In this document: positions 23,793-35,744 of the stretch, in pieces
Position numbering within the stretch: position 1 is the first letter of the stretch
Layout of the letters: each line of letters begins with the position of its first letter
Source: Actinomucor elegans
Taxonomy: Eukaryota > Mucoromycota > Mucoromycetes > Mucorales > Mucoraceae
Assembly: GCA_026027325.1 (NCBI GenBank)
Contig: JAMSLZ010000012.1
Coordinates: 868,001 to 932,000 of the forward strand
Direction of reading: 5' to 3'
Length of the DNA: 64,000 nucleotides
Program-made: the position numbers and the translations under genes
The notes under the pieces: model-generated
Told to the model about the DNA's origin: nothing
The model's database searches: none
What the model saw: the letters and a program-made list of their open reading frames with translations, nothing else

Positions 23793-24883
23793 TTAACGCT
23801 TACCACCGCGCTTCTTATCACCACCCTTCTTGTCAAACTTCTTATCACCAAACTTCTTCTTATCGCCAAACTTCTTCTTGGCATCGAAATTAGCAGCATA
23901 CTCTTTCTTGGATTGAAGACGAACAGCCTTTTCTGTATTTACAATATCATTCTTGCCTACAATCTTCTTCAAGATATCCAAAGAACTGTTCTTTTCAGCC
24001 TTGACATCGCCAATAGTAGGACTAAATTGATGAGTCACACCCTTCATCTTAGTCTCACCCTTCAACTTGCTATCAAATTTACCAACACTGGCTGTAGCTT
24101 TTTTAGATGCAGCAATGGCAGTTTGTAATTCATGCTTCTTGAACTCTTTGATATCCTTTTTACCAGCCAATGTAGCAGCTGCAGACTCTTCTTGATTACG
24201 ACGTTGACGCTTGGCATTCTTCTCAACACGACCCTTCTTTTCTTCACGCACCTTGGCATATTGATCTTCCATGGGATCACCATGATCAGGCACAGGCATA
24301 ATCCAATCAGCATCCACCTTGCCTTCTTCCTTGCGTCCCTTGTAACCCCAACGAGGCGTGTATTCACCAGTCTCTTCATCAAACACCTTACGATCTCTCT
24401 TTTTGTTCTGAATGCCCTTGACCTTGGCAAACTTCTCCCATCGTGTAAGAGGCTTGTCTTTGGGCAATGCCTTTTCACGAGGCAAGACAGTGATACGATC
24501 AGGCAATTGTGCAAGTACACCTGCATCAGCACTGTTGACAGGTAACTTGAAAAGCTCATTCACTACAAGTTGTGTATTGTCTCTGGTCAAATCCAAAAGA
24601 TATTTGTCCGTACTGTTTTTGCTCCTATCATAATAATGTGTCAATGTAATTGCTTTGTATAACATTGTAATAAATTGCCTACTTTAATGTCTTTTCATCC
24701 AAAGCGTTGGTGTCGAAAGCAGTCAACAAGTTGATATCAAAGTCGAGAGGCACAAGCTTCTCTACTGTAATAGGTTTACTAGACGCAAGATCTATATTAG
24801 TTTTTCCAGATCAATCATAAATCAAAATACATTGATGCTTACAATTGAGCTTGATGAGCTTCCAAGATCTCGGTGACATCCAT
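23793..24883 (-). CDS. RRS1: Ribosome biogenesis protein Rrs1
   Basis: Three exons, 24883-24843, 24778-24683 and 24624-23793, give 322 residues. Family knowledge: nuclear factor that with Rpf2 recruits the 5S RNP to pre-60S particles. The text reads KPITVEKLVPLDFD, then TRDNTQLVVNELFKLP, LPREKALPKDKPLTRWEKFAKVKGI and GYTPRWGYKG-like residues, which match Rrs1 strongly. The lysine-rich C-terminus has KKFGDKK repeats. The apparent upstream start MLYKAITL is intronic: removing 24682-24625 joins DEKTLK to SKNSTDKYLL. The first acceptor (after 24779) is inferred, because the nearer AG would introduce a stop. Confidence 0.9.
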
Positions 24884-25796
24884 AATGTAAAAAGTAGAGT
24901 ACGTTTTCGAGCGAAAAGATGTATAATTTACCTCGAGAAAAGCTTTTTTTTTTTTTCTTTTTGGTCGAGAAGGCAAGTGACGGTTTTCCTGTGACTGCCT
25001 TTTCGCCAGCATGAAGCGCATGTTTAAAGCCTTACCATTTTGCCACTACATGTTAGAGTTTAAGCATTATTTATAGAGTCATAGCTTCATTTTACAAGCT
25101 TATTTTCTAATACCAAAAAGAATACTTCTTTTTTAGGTAGACGTCTAAATTTTTCTTTCCATTTTTCTATATTGAAATGAACAGTTATCTGTCAAACCAT
25201 CATACTGCTACTATTAAATCGCGTATAATGTAAATATACTTAAATACATTATTAAATATAAAAGAAGAGAAATGGATTGGCTATCTAAAGTCTACTATAC
25301 CATTTGCTAAACGCTGCTAACACACCTTTTGGATGATAGTGCAGTTTTATGAAGCCATTTTCGTATTATACAGTACACTAAAATGAACATGACATATAAA
25401 ATGGTTTAATCACAGATAGCCAGTAAAAACGATCTGTGTTTACTCGTTGAAAGACAGATGTCCAATCAAATGCCTCTCCAGTTTTGATATTTTTTTAATT
25501 TCCATCCTTTGAGTCAAATTTGCAAACTTTAGCAGAAATATTCATTTTATACATTAATGAAATTCCCACTGTTTTTAAATATTTAATGCCTCTACCATAC
25601 TCTTTACATAGGTCGATACGTCCTCTAAAAATACTGTTAAAGCACTATGTGCCAATACATAGTCTTTCATTATATATATATATAAAGTCGAATGAAAGTA
25701 CTAATAAAAAAAAAAAATGAAGCTTCAAAGGTTTCAACCTGTCCATTTCTGACACACCCGCAAGGATCAAAGAATTTAAGATTAAAATACATAGGT
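24884..25796. other. Spacer between RRS1 promoter and PEX14 3' end
   Basis: No supportable gene. It holds the RRS1 upstream region and a short TA run near 25672-25684. Nothing else stands out. Confidence 0.6.
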
Positions 25797-26861
25797 TTAT
25801 TGTTCTTGATCTTGCTTTACTTCTTCTACCGTCGTTGCTTGGGCATTGGATAGCTCGGATCGATATGGCTGTTTCCTTCTTGGATGGTATGCATTTACTG
25901 TCTGAATAGTAGGCGCAGGCGGTACATTGGTAGCGGCATTAGCAGTGGAGACAATGGGGAAATTGCGTCGACTCAACAGCATACCCTTGACACTTCGAAT
26001 TTCGCTTTTGATGCTCTGAACATTGACATCGTATTTTGTATTCACTTGGTACTGATCTGCATAAGAAGATTCAAAACCACCGTAAGATCCAAACGAAACA
26101 CGCGTATCTTGCGCAGTAGGGCGTTGGATCAACGCGAATCTCAATTGTTCTACATCGGACCTCAGATCTTTATAGGGTCTTGGTCTTTCTTTGATAGTAT
26201 CTAATGATCTGATAAGCTGAGCTAGTGATGCATTGAGCTTGGTTTGTTTGCCTTCTAATGCTAGATCATCTTGTGTAAATGACTTTAAAGTAGAATCCAT
26301 GCGAGACAGTAGTTTTGTTTGTTGCTGATATCGATCACGTTGATAGTCTGAAATCTTTTGAAACACGCGAGACATGAACCTCTATATTTGTAAGAGGGAT
26401 ATTAATGAATTTTATCTATGAGCTTGGTTTTGTAGTATTTACTTTAATAATCATTGTAAGTGTGGCTGCGATACCAAATGTACTGGTACCAATGATCAGA
26501 GCATAGCTTAGTAATTGCTTGGTAGACTTACGCGGTGGAGGTGCAGGTGGATAATATACAATCTGTATTGGCTGATATAGAGAAGTGGGTTTCGGTGGTA
26601 GTCTATGTACATCCTCCTGAATTGAATCATATTTTAGACAGCTTTTTTTTTTAATCGGTCAAAAAGACTCTTTCCTACCTGAATTTTGTTCGTATCGTTA
26701 CTTGTAGTCGCTGTGATACCTGTTCTTTTGAAAGCCTCTTCTATTTCCTCATCATTAAGTCCCTTGCTTTTCAGAAATTGGACTTTTTTTTCTTTAGCTG
26801 CTGATTGAACTTGATTAGACAAAAGAAATGATACTGCAGATTGTAGCAAATCTTCTCTCAT
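25797..26861 (-). CDS. PEX14: Peroxin-14
   Basis: Three exons, 26861-26679, 26616-26443 and 26381-25797, give 313 residues. Family knowledge: peroxisomal membrane docking protein for the import receptor Pex5, working with Pex13 and Pex17. Residues 1-55 are the conserved Pex14 N-terminal domain (REDLLQSAVSFLLSNQVQSA, then KVQFLKSKGLNDEEIEEAFKRTG). A Pro-rich stretch (YYPPAPPPRK) precedes one predicted membrane span at about 96-118, and a coiled-coil region follows to about 200 (LSRMDSTLKSF..., LNASLAQLIRSLDTI). The tail is Gln/Glu-rich. The gene is divergent from the Ppg1-like phosphatase gene, with 258 bp between start codons. Confidence 0.93.
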
Positions 26862-27119
26862 GGTGATTAGAATATATAAAACGCGTGAAAAACAATTGAT
26901 ATAGAGTGACTGTAATTTATGCGCACAGGTCGAAACAATGATCTGTCCAGCCTATGTAGGAGGTGGATAGTGTCCGGGAAACAGGAGAGAAAAGAATGGT
27001 CAAAATGTAATTCAGCTGTATTCTTATCTATCTAAAGCAAACTAGTGGCGATTTTTTTTTTATTTAGCAATCTCCTTTCTTTTTTTGCCGTTTAATCTCG
27101 CTTTTTTTGTACATATATC
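26862..27119. promoter_or_regulatory. Shared divergent promoter of PEX14 and the PPG1-like gene
   Basis: The two ATGs are 258 bp apart and point outwards, so this interval must contain both promoters or a shared one. T-rich runs lie near the phosphatase start. No specific factor site is assigned. Confidence 0.55.
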
Positions 27120-28436
27120 ATGGTTGGACTCGATCTCGATGCATGCTTAGAAAAACTTTATAAAAAGCAATTGCTAGCTGAATGTGTCATAAAAGAAATA
27201 TGTGAAAGAACAAAAGGATTGCTCATGTCTGAAAGTAACGTGGTGCATATCAAAGCACCCGTAACCGTCGTTGGTGATATTCACGGGTAAGGCACTTGCA
27301 AGTGCTAAAAACTCTATACTCACTGCTATACAGACAATACTATGATTTGATTGAAATATTTCGTATTGGTGGATATTGTCCTGATACAAACTATCTATTC
27401 CTTGGTAAGCCTTTTTTTTCTTTTTTATGATACTGTGTTGATGGTTTCTGACCGAGTCAGTATAGGTGATTACGTAGATAGAGGCTTGTATAGTATAGAA
27501 ACCATCTCACTTTTAACGTGTTTAAAGCTAAGATACCCAGATCGAGTGCAGCTTGTAAGAGGAAATCATGAATCAAGAGCAGTAACCCAAGTAAACAGAT
27601 TGATTGGTTGATTATGAAGCACACCTTGGTATTGACATGGATTAATAATAGACTTATGGATTCTATGCCGAGTGTATTCGCAAGTATGGATCAATGCATG
27701 TTTGGAAGTATTTTACAGACATGTTTGATTACTTGACATTATCTGTAGTGATTGATAATAGTATATTTTGCGTACATGGAGGTAGGATGCTACTATAAAA
27801 AAAAGCGTGGCAGTAACTGATTTTTTTTTGAAGGCCTATCACCTACAATTCATGATCTGGATCAGATAAAGATCATTGACAGAATCAAAGGTAAATCCAA
27901 CAAAGATCCATAATGACAAGAGATGTTCATAATGCAAGTAGAGATACCACATGAAGGTGCAATGGCTGACTTGGTCTGGTCAGATCCAGATCCAGATAAA
28001 GAAGAGTTTGCTATATCAGCAAGGTACTTTGTTATTTAAACCTTATTTTATATCATACTTATCACTGCTTTAGAGGTGCTGGATATACTTTTGGTGGTGC
28101 AGTTGTAGATCGATTTCTTCATTTGAACAAAATGAGTCATATATTGAGAGCTCATCAGCTATGTAATGCTGGATATCAAGTACTGTTTGATGATAAATTA
28201 TCTACTGTTTGGTCTGCACCTAATTATTGCTACCGCTGCGGCAATCTAGCTTCTATACTGGAAGTGAGTGTTACTGGTGAAAGATTCTTTAACGTTTTTG
28301 ATGCTGCTCCCGAGAATGATAGATTGATTGATAGTTCGACAGTGACAATGAAGGTAACTCGAGCGATGAACAGTATTTTGAGAGTAGAAGTACTAATTGT
28401 ATATGGCAGGATAATAAAATCGAATACTTTTTGTAA
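27120..28436 (+). CDS. PP2A-like phosphatase catalytic subunit, Ppg1 type
   Basis: Eight exons, 27120-27286, 27334-27404, 27466-27590, 27652-27781, 27834-27890, 27942-28023, 28074-28353 and 28410-28436, give 312 residues with phase kept throughout. Metal and catalytic signatures are GDIHG (52-56), GDYVDRG (80-86) and RGNHE (111-115), with later [20 protein letters not shown] and [11 protein letters not shown]. The N-terminus [16 protein letters not shown] and the YRCGN segment fit Ppg1 better than Pph21 or Sit4. The last intron (28354-28409) must be spliced to obtain the conserved C-terminus IEYFL; reading through gives an unrelated tail. Family knowledge: Ppg1 acts in a STRIPAK-like complex. 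The 30 bp exon 8 carries only the tail. Confidence 0.92.
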
Positions 28437-29112
28437 CTTCATTGTCCCTTTACATTAATCAATCTCATATAATAATAATAATAATAATGAAGCGATGCTT
28501 TTTCTTGAAAGGGCATATAGAAGCGTGATTGATATATTATGAAACCAAGTAAAATTATTAAATCAAGCCAACAAATTGTTATCAACGGTAAGCGCGATAT
28601 AAACAAAACAAGCCATCAAAGTACTACTCGTTCTCTCTTTAAATCTCATGGCAAAAAGTCTCGGCTAAATGTCGCTTCTATAGAAAATAAGCCGTTGTCA
28701 AGGCAATGCCTTCAAATCAATGTACAGTAATATGATACAAGAACCAAACATTCTAGGAAATTCTGAGGATTACATAGTTTTACTGTTTATTGTTTGCGTT
28801 GGTTCATTATCATCAGTGCCACTTCCAAACTTTAAAAAAAAAGATATCGTTCTTCAAAGATATAGATGGATCACAGCTATGACAAAGACGCATTATTACT
28901 AAAATATAAGCTGTAAAAACATTGCAACGCCAAGCTATTTCTATTGAAAGCAGATATATCAGAGTTATGGTAGTTAGAATAGTTTGCTCTCTGCAGCACA
29001 AAAATGCTCCTCGAGACTCACAGAAGCGGAGCGGAGCATCTCATTAATACATACATTAATAAAAAAAACAAAGGTTTGTTCCCTTTTTCTTATAAACTCA
29101 TTCGATGAAATC
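28437..29112. other. Spacer between the phosphatase and zinc-transporter genes
   Basis: No supportable gene. A 63-codon basic open frame at 28539-28730 (+) has no match I recognise and no splice context. It contains a short AAT triplet run near 28470-28486. Confidence 0.5.
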
Positions 29113-30534
29113 ATGTTCAATTCATCACCGCTATTAGACTTGCCAACACATACATTAGATTCTCATTATGGCAGTAAATCTGCTACCATCGCTTATAGCA
29201 ATAGATCTTCCCCATTAAATACGATAAAACAATCCTTGGAGATCATATTAAGCAGCGACGACTCCAAACAGATCTTTTACTTTCTACTGCTCAATCTGTC
29301 TTATGCATTCATTCAATTAGCCTATGGTGTATTATGGACGCATTCATTAGGTTTAATATCAGATGGTAACTGACAAAAGAAAGAAGTAGAAAAAAAAAAC
29401 GCGTCTTATCATTGGAACTAACCTCCAAAAAAGCCATACATATGTTTTTTGACTGTCTCGCGTTAGGTGTGGGCTTATTCGCTTCAGTCATGAGCAAATG
29501 GCCTTCTAATTCAGAATATTCTTATGGTTACAGTCGAATTGAAACTGTGGCAGCTTATTTCAATGGCATGTTTCTGGTATTGATATCATTATCCATTGTC
29601 GCTGAAGCTATTCAACGTCTAATTGAACCACCTCAAATGAATACACATCGATTATTGTTTATCAGTTTTGGTGGATTGATTGTTAATCTGGTTGGTATCT
29701 TTGCCTTTAATCACGGCCATAGTCATGGTCATGGCCACGATCATCACCATCATCATCACGGCCATAGTGCTAATATGCAAGGTACGAAGAAAGTGCAGAA
29801 TATTTGCATTACAATCCCTCCTCATTGATGTATATGATTTAGGCGTATTTTTGCATATTATGGCCGATACATTGGGATCAGTAGGTGTCATTGTATCCAC
29901 CTTATTGATCAAATGGTTTGGCTGGACTGGTTTTGATCCAATCGCTTCCATCTTCATCGCTATCCTCATCATCTTATCTGTGATACCCTTAATTAAACAA
30001 GCTTCAGCCGTCATGATGCTGGAATTAGACGATGAAACAGTAGCTGTGATCGAAGGCACCCTAGATCAAGTGAGAACATTGGAAGGTGTATACAGCATCA
30101 GCCATACTCGATTCTGGCCCTATGAAGCTGAGAGCGTGATTGGTTCATTACATGTGCAGGTGAAAGACGATGTAAATACGCAATCTATTCGACAAACAGT
30201 AACGGATTTATTAAAGAGCCATATTCATGGATTGAGAGAAGTGTGTGTGCAGATTGAGTTGCAAAGCGCTGTCAAAAAGAATCGATTTACCGTGCCTCAA
30301 CGTGGGTTCTTTCATACACCGGCTTATCATGGTGTATCTTCCATGAACAATGCCTATGTTAACTATCGAAGTAATGCACCAGTAGTTGATACCCAATTGA
30401 AGAGTGACAGTAATATCACAAATCCTCCATCTGTTTCCGCATCTTCAACTATTGCTGTAAACCCTTCATCAAATGTACCATCAACCAATATCAATGTCAT
30501 GTCTGTACTACAAAAACAAACTAAAAAAGAATAA
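29113..30534 (+). CDS. CDF zinc transporter, ZnT7/Msc2-like
   Basis: Three exons, 29113-29365, 29434-29781 and 29843-30534, give 430 residues. Family knowledge: cation-diffusion facilitators of the ZnT5/ZnT7/Msc2 branch move Zn2+ into the ER, Golgi or secretory lumen by proton exchange. The paired metal-site motifs are H87-x3-D91 (DAIHMFFD) in TM2 and H205-x3-D209 (FLHIMADTLGS) in TM5. Between TM4 and TM5 lies a His-rich loop (HGHSHGHGHDHHHHHHGH). Six membrane spans fit the hydrophobic segments, followed by a cytosolic domain and a Ser/Asn-rich tail of about 80 residues not usual in ZnT7. An in-frame ATG exists further upstream (28984), but similarity starts near residue 45 and MFNSSP gives the expected length. 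Confidence 0.92.
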
Positions 30535-30754
30535 AGAGTATGTCTTCGTAGTTGGGAACCTCAAGCAAGTCCTTAAGATTACACTTGATAAGAGGCAATA
30601 ATAATAATAATAACAAATACACAGAGTAGAGCTGTTACGCTGTCAAGTTCTTTTCACTGTTTGTGATTATTCTGCTGCTGCTATTTGAATATATTTATAA
30701 TAAAAACCAGTCTCATAATAAGCGTTTCTTCTTTTTCTATTTGTTACCGCAACT

Positions 30755-32083
30755 ATGGAAGGTCTAGAAATAAATACAATACCAACAAAACTACTAGCTC
30801 GAATCATATTACAGCTGCCTACGCTCGCACCTTCAGAAAGCATCGATCTGATGGCTATCTTAACGGCAGCACTTGAACAATATGGCAAGACAGACAATAT
30901 GAACGCGTTCCTTGATTACTGTCAATCGCTTGCACAACCTGACAGATCTTGGCCATGGACATGCTATGAAATCTCGGACGAATTAGATTGGGATATTGCC
31001 AACTATAAAAAGTCTCAAGACCTCGTAGGTCTAAGGTTTTTGCTCACGTCAGAAATTGTACGTTTTGAACACGCTTCTTCCCGTTGCTTCTACTGAAAAA
31101 ACTCTAATTTTTGTAGGCAAGAAAACAAGTAGAATTAACAAGATACGCTAAAAACGCGTTATATGATCCAAAATGCATCCATTTCTATCAAGGGCGGCCT
31201 TTACCTGTGGATCAACTTCTCAGCGATACATTGAATTATTTCAGAAATGAATACGGTGTCGTAGATGCGCTTGTCGAAAGCCTGGTTGAATTACGTCTGG
31301 AACAGTATTCACGCGACAAGTTTACCTTTCAGCAACAATCAAATCAACTCGATCATTCCGATTATCACTTGATGGGCGCGTTGATGCTACGTTATGATAG
31401 TACGTCGACCAAAGGCACTTCACCGAAATCTTGGTGTCTCTATCTAAGAAGCTACATGGATGATGCAGATGGATCCATATGGCGTATATTATTAGATGAC
31501 GATGAAGGACAAAGCGTAAGTCACAGAGATGAAACTTGGCAGGCATTGAATGTAGCTTTATCTGTAGGTGTCTTCAGAGCAGGCTTTAGCAGACATTCGA
31601 GGCGTGGCGATCGATAACACACTGCCAACCGAGTTCTCCAAAGACTATAAACCCGTATATCTATTCTACGGTAATCTCGATCTATTACTGTCAAAGGACC
31701 AGCAAGTAATTACGCTAGAAGACTATACTTTTGATGATGAATACGAATATGAACCACTGGACCAAGAATATATACAAGATCCACCAGAAGAAGATGAGAC
31801 ATGCATGCATTGTGGTATAAAGGAAATAGTGAACGACGTCAATGACATGTTCTTTTGTGAATACTGCAATCGAGGCGTCCATCAACTTTGCGAGGAACCG
31901 CCTATCCACGCTTCAGAAAAAGACATTGATCCATGGTACTGTCGTACCTGCTGCAAAGCTCAAAATATACCAATTCCTTCTTCATCAATACCAGAAGAAG
32001 AAGGAACACCTTCAGTATCAATTAAACGAAAAAGAGACGATGGTTTATTGATACATGACAATAATAAAAAGATGGGTTTATAG
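30755..32083 (+). CDS. PHD-finger protein of unknown function
   Basis: Three exons, 30755-31057, 31117-31515 and 31568-32083, give 405 residues. A C-terminal PHD zinc finger (about 318-370) shows CMHC, then FFCEYCNRGVHQLC, then WYCRTC, the full C4HC3 ligand set. Known PHD fingers often bind histone H3 tails, with an acidic or aromatic pocket; here an acidic stretch (TFDDEYEYEPLDQEY) precedes it. The first 300 residues are helical and charged (about 12-110 resembling a small conserved N-terminal domain) and not recognised. A basic SIKRKRDD segment near the C-terminus could be a nuclear signal. A chromatin-linked role is inferred only from the PHD finger. A fragment similar to the end of exon 1 occurs again at 38056-38140. 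Confidence 0.85.
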
Positions 32084-32089
32084 ATCCTA

Positions 32090-34059
32090 TCAGTAGGCAT
32101 TGCGCTTTTCGACAGTAACCTTTAATCCATCTTTCATAGACAAAGTAACCAGATTCAAAATCTCCACTTTATGGCCTGGGACTAGATGAAACTTGTATCG
32201 CTTTACCATAAGAAGGATTGCAATTAGTGATTCCAATATGGCTAGATTTTGACCTAATACAATAATAATAAGAACCCTTTTTTTTTTTTTTTTTTTTTTT
32301 TTTATCTAAACGACGCGTTAAGCCTACCTAAACAAATTCTTGGTCCAGCATTAAATACAGACCATTTGTAAGGTGATTCACGAATCAAGGTTCCTTCTGG
32401 TGATATCCAACGTTCAGGCTTGAACTCTTTGGCATCAGGGCCCCAAATCTTTGTCATGCGACCTTGAGCATATGATTGCCAAGATATTTGATCGCCTTTT
32501 CGAATATGAGTACCATCCGGCCAAATATCATCCTTCACTGCTTCTTTTTGGTTGCCTGGAACAGAAGGAAATAACCTCAATACTTCAAAAAACCTAAATA
32601 AATAGAGGGTGTAAATACAAACACAGGTATACGTATCAAAGCGAGTTTCTATTACATTGCATGAGTGTATATCATTTTGTCTTGGATGAGTGTGAATAAT
32701 TGTGGAGGATCTAGTTCAACCTCTTCAGTGATGTACTCTTCCGCTTCGCGGTATACTCTTTCTTGGATGTCTGGATATTGAATTAGCTGATATAGTGCCC
32801 AAGATATGGCGTTTGCGGAAGTGTCCTTTTAGAGAAAAGTCAATACTAGAACTATGAACAAAAGATTGCTTTTATGCTTTACCCTTCCAGCAATAAGAAA
32901 GTTCAGGATCGTGTCACGCAATTCAACATCATTGGGTGCTTCTCCACGCACATTCTTGGCTTTCATAAAACGAGATAACAAATCTCCACGTTCTTCACCC
33001 GCTTGTTCGGATTCTAATTCCTTGCGACGGTCAGCAATCACAGTTTCAGCAAAACGGTTGACGGTATCCAAGTGCTGTTTGATTGATTTCTCAGAGCTCC
33101 AAAAGTAGAAATAGTGTTTGATTGACGCGTATGTATCAATACAAGGGATGAGAGCACGATAGAAGGCATGTAACTGCAAAGCATCAAACGAATCGGCAAA
33201 GTCAGTTCGTTTCAATAAAGAATTCAACTTTACACCAAAGGCAAGTCTAATCGCTATAGTAAGTAGGTTACCATGTATATATATACTGACTTACTCAGCA
33301 AAGGAATCCATCGCGAATCGAAGCATAATATCGTGCAAGTTGATCACTTCTCCACTCACACTTGCCTTATCAAAGATCTCTTTGGATGCAAAGTTAATCT
33401 CGTCCAGAAAAACACTGGCATAGACCGTTAGTATTGATACAATATCCAACTATACCTAAATATATACCTTGTGAACTGATCTCGAAAGTTTTTGACATAA
33501 AAGATTCTGCTGGCAGTCTTTCGTTGTACTTTCCAGCTTTCGCCATCGGCATTAAAGATACCGTTACCCAAAAGATCGTGCATCCATTTATTGAATTCGC
33601 TACCTTTGATATATCCCTCAAAATTATCTACGAGAAAATAGACTTAGACAAGCGCTTCTATAATTCATCTGACATGCTATACCTTTCAGAATATGCTCGA
33701 CATTTTTGGGATCGGCGGTATAAATTAAACTAGGTAAAAAAAGTTGTGTGGTACGACTTGAATCCTAGTTTAGTTTTTTAACAGGAAACAAAAAAAAAAA
33801 AAAAATCAATTGGTACTTACAAAGTTAATGTGTCTAGTTCCTCATAAAGCTCTACAAGATAATCGTAAAATCGCTCTCCATTTGCAATTAGACTGAACAG
33901 ATTGCCTACAAGAGGCGCGCCTTTGACAAGTGGAACGCTTGGGTTGTTTTTATCAAAAATAGCTCGATCTTTATACTTCCAAGCTAAAAGAGCAGTGACT
34001 GAAGCAGCCACTGTAGTAGAAATAGGTAGTATATCGGCGTGTTTTATAGAAAAAGGCAT
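32090..34059 (-). CDS. Cytochrome P450, CYP52/CYP4-like
   Basis: Eight exons, 34059-33821, 33729-33683, 33627-33468, 33414-33295, 33246-32883, 32825-32656, 32593-32328 and 32253-32090, give 509 residues, normal P450 length. An N-terminal membrane anchor (STTVAASVTALLAW) is followed by TADPKNVEHILK, GIFNADGESWKVQRK, the I-helix GRDTSA, the K-helix EVLR (ExxR), FKPERW and the haem loop FNAGPRICLG. Similar P450s of the CYP52/CYP4 clan hydroxylate fatty acids or alkanes at the omega end; the substrate here is unknown. The haem-loop Cys lies two exons from the end. Intron 32327-32254 contains a 26-T run. The stop codon is six bases from the PHD gene's stop. Confidence 0.93.
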
Positions 34060-35744
34060 ATTTGATAAAGTTGGGGAAAAAAAAAAGAAAAAAAAATATT
34101 TACTGCTTTTATATAGAACAAGTTATGTGAACACAAAAAGATAAGCATGAACGGTTCGGTTTCTTGTACCGTAAATACTTTCCATGTGTATTTGTGTGTA
34201 ACATAAATTTATCCGTGTTGGTGAGGGGTAAATTGTACAGTAGAGTTCGGAGCGGGTATTATACCAAGCCGTCATTTTATCTAATTGTGTCTGATGGGTT
34301 GAACCTGCGGTAAAAATTCAATAAAAAGCGAGTAAATCAGTTAGAACCGTTTTATGGAGTTTCATTGATTTAAAGTGAGTCACGTTATTCTATCTAGCTT
34401 ATATCTCTTATATTTATACTTCAAAGAAAATCGTTTCTTAGAAACAATCAAAGGTCTTTTTAATATATGTTCACTCTGCATTAATCGTCTTTTCAGCAGT
34501 GATCTAAACCTTTTTCTTTTGATCAACGGTTAAACAAGTCCCGTTTTTTAATATATATGCAGAGTGTTATATGTGGATTTCACCACAGAACCCTTGATTG
34601 GCACAATACAATAGATTCCGACTACTACTACTACTACTACTACGCAAACTTTTTGCTCAGCTAACGCTTTTAGCATATTCGATGTGTAACAACTAGACAA
34701 TCCTTAGCTTGTTAAATAATATCTCATAAATAATCCGTAGTACTTGGAAAGAGTATAAGTATCCCTCAAGTTTTTATGAATGAACTATCCTATTATACGA
34801 AAACATAGTTTACTAGAACGTTTAATCGATTACTTAAACACCGGACCTCAGATACTATGACACAGGTGATGCTTGCATACCTTGGGATTGTGCCAAAAAT
34901 GCTTATAGAAAGGATATAGCTTTAACTGGCTTTATTATGCAATAGATTAAAAGTTTTAAAGTAAGGCTAGCTTTGTATGGTACGATGTATACTGAAAGCT
35001 GGCTCTGGCTACTTCTAACTAACATAACGAATGATGGTTCTAGCAACTTTATTGTAGATATACACTAAAACATCCATATATCTATAAACTGCTTTCTTTT
35101 CATCATTGCCTTCTTTTTTATATACATAATGAGCCCTTTTAAATTTGTTGTATCTGGTGGTTCATCAGGTTTGATATTCTATTTTCTTTCTTTTATCTGC
35201 ATTTCGAACAATAAAAACGGAATAGCAATACATATAGTAAACTGTCTAGTAATCCTATCACTATGAGATTATCTCGATTTTTATTGGCGGATGAAGATCA
35301 AAAAAGGCTCGTGCCCGGAATCCAAAGAAAACTGACCCACCTTTCCATAACAAGGAATTGAACGGCGCATTGGATGCTGTAATATCACACTATATTTGGT
35401 ATTTCTAATGAGGGGCTATTACTCAATTTTAAGTGGTTTTTAGATCTTTTGGTTCTGTAATACAAGGTCGAAGTTTTCGCATAATTGACATATATATAAA
35501 TACTTTATGTCATAAACATATTCCAATTAGCAACAGTGTCTGTAAAATGAGCACGTAAAACTAAAGAAGAAAAAAACATTGTCAAAGTTTAGAAGAAAAT
35601 TTGGGATCCTGAAAATATTGAATTTCAGCTAGGGAGCACCTTACTGCTTAAATCCGATGTGACTGCGGCTCAGACCCAATTATTTTAACCTCTCTTGTCG
35701 TATCTCGTTTGGTTCTTTTACAGCTTCTTTCATACAAATCTATT
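34060..35744. other. Spacer between divergent P450 and Mex67 genes
   Basis: No supportable gene. It holds the promoters of both genes, a TAC triplet run near 34619-34642 and a B-box-like string on the minus strand near 35352. The stretch is A+T rich. Confidence 0.55.

Noticed and set aside
24625..24665. MLYKAITL as the start of RRS1
   Set aside because: This text is intronic; splicing 24682-24625 joins conserved Rrs1 sequence and leads to a first exon with MDVTEIL.
28539..28730. Small basic open frame after the phosphatase gene
   Set aside because: 63 codons, low complexity, no family signal and no promoter or splice evidence.
30755..34059. A P450-centred biosynthetic cluster
   Set aside because: Neighbours are a PHD protein, zinc carrier and mRNA export factor; no synthase, terpene cyclase or tailoring genes are present.
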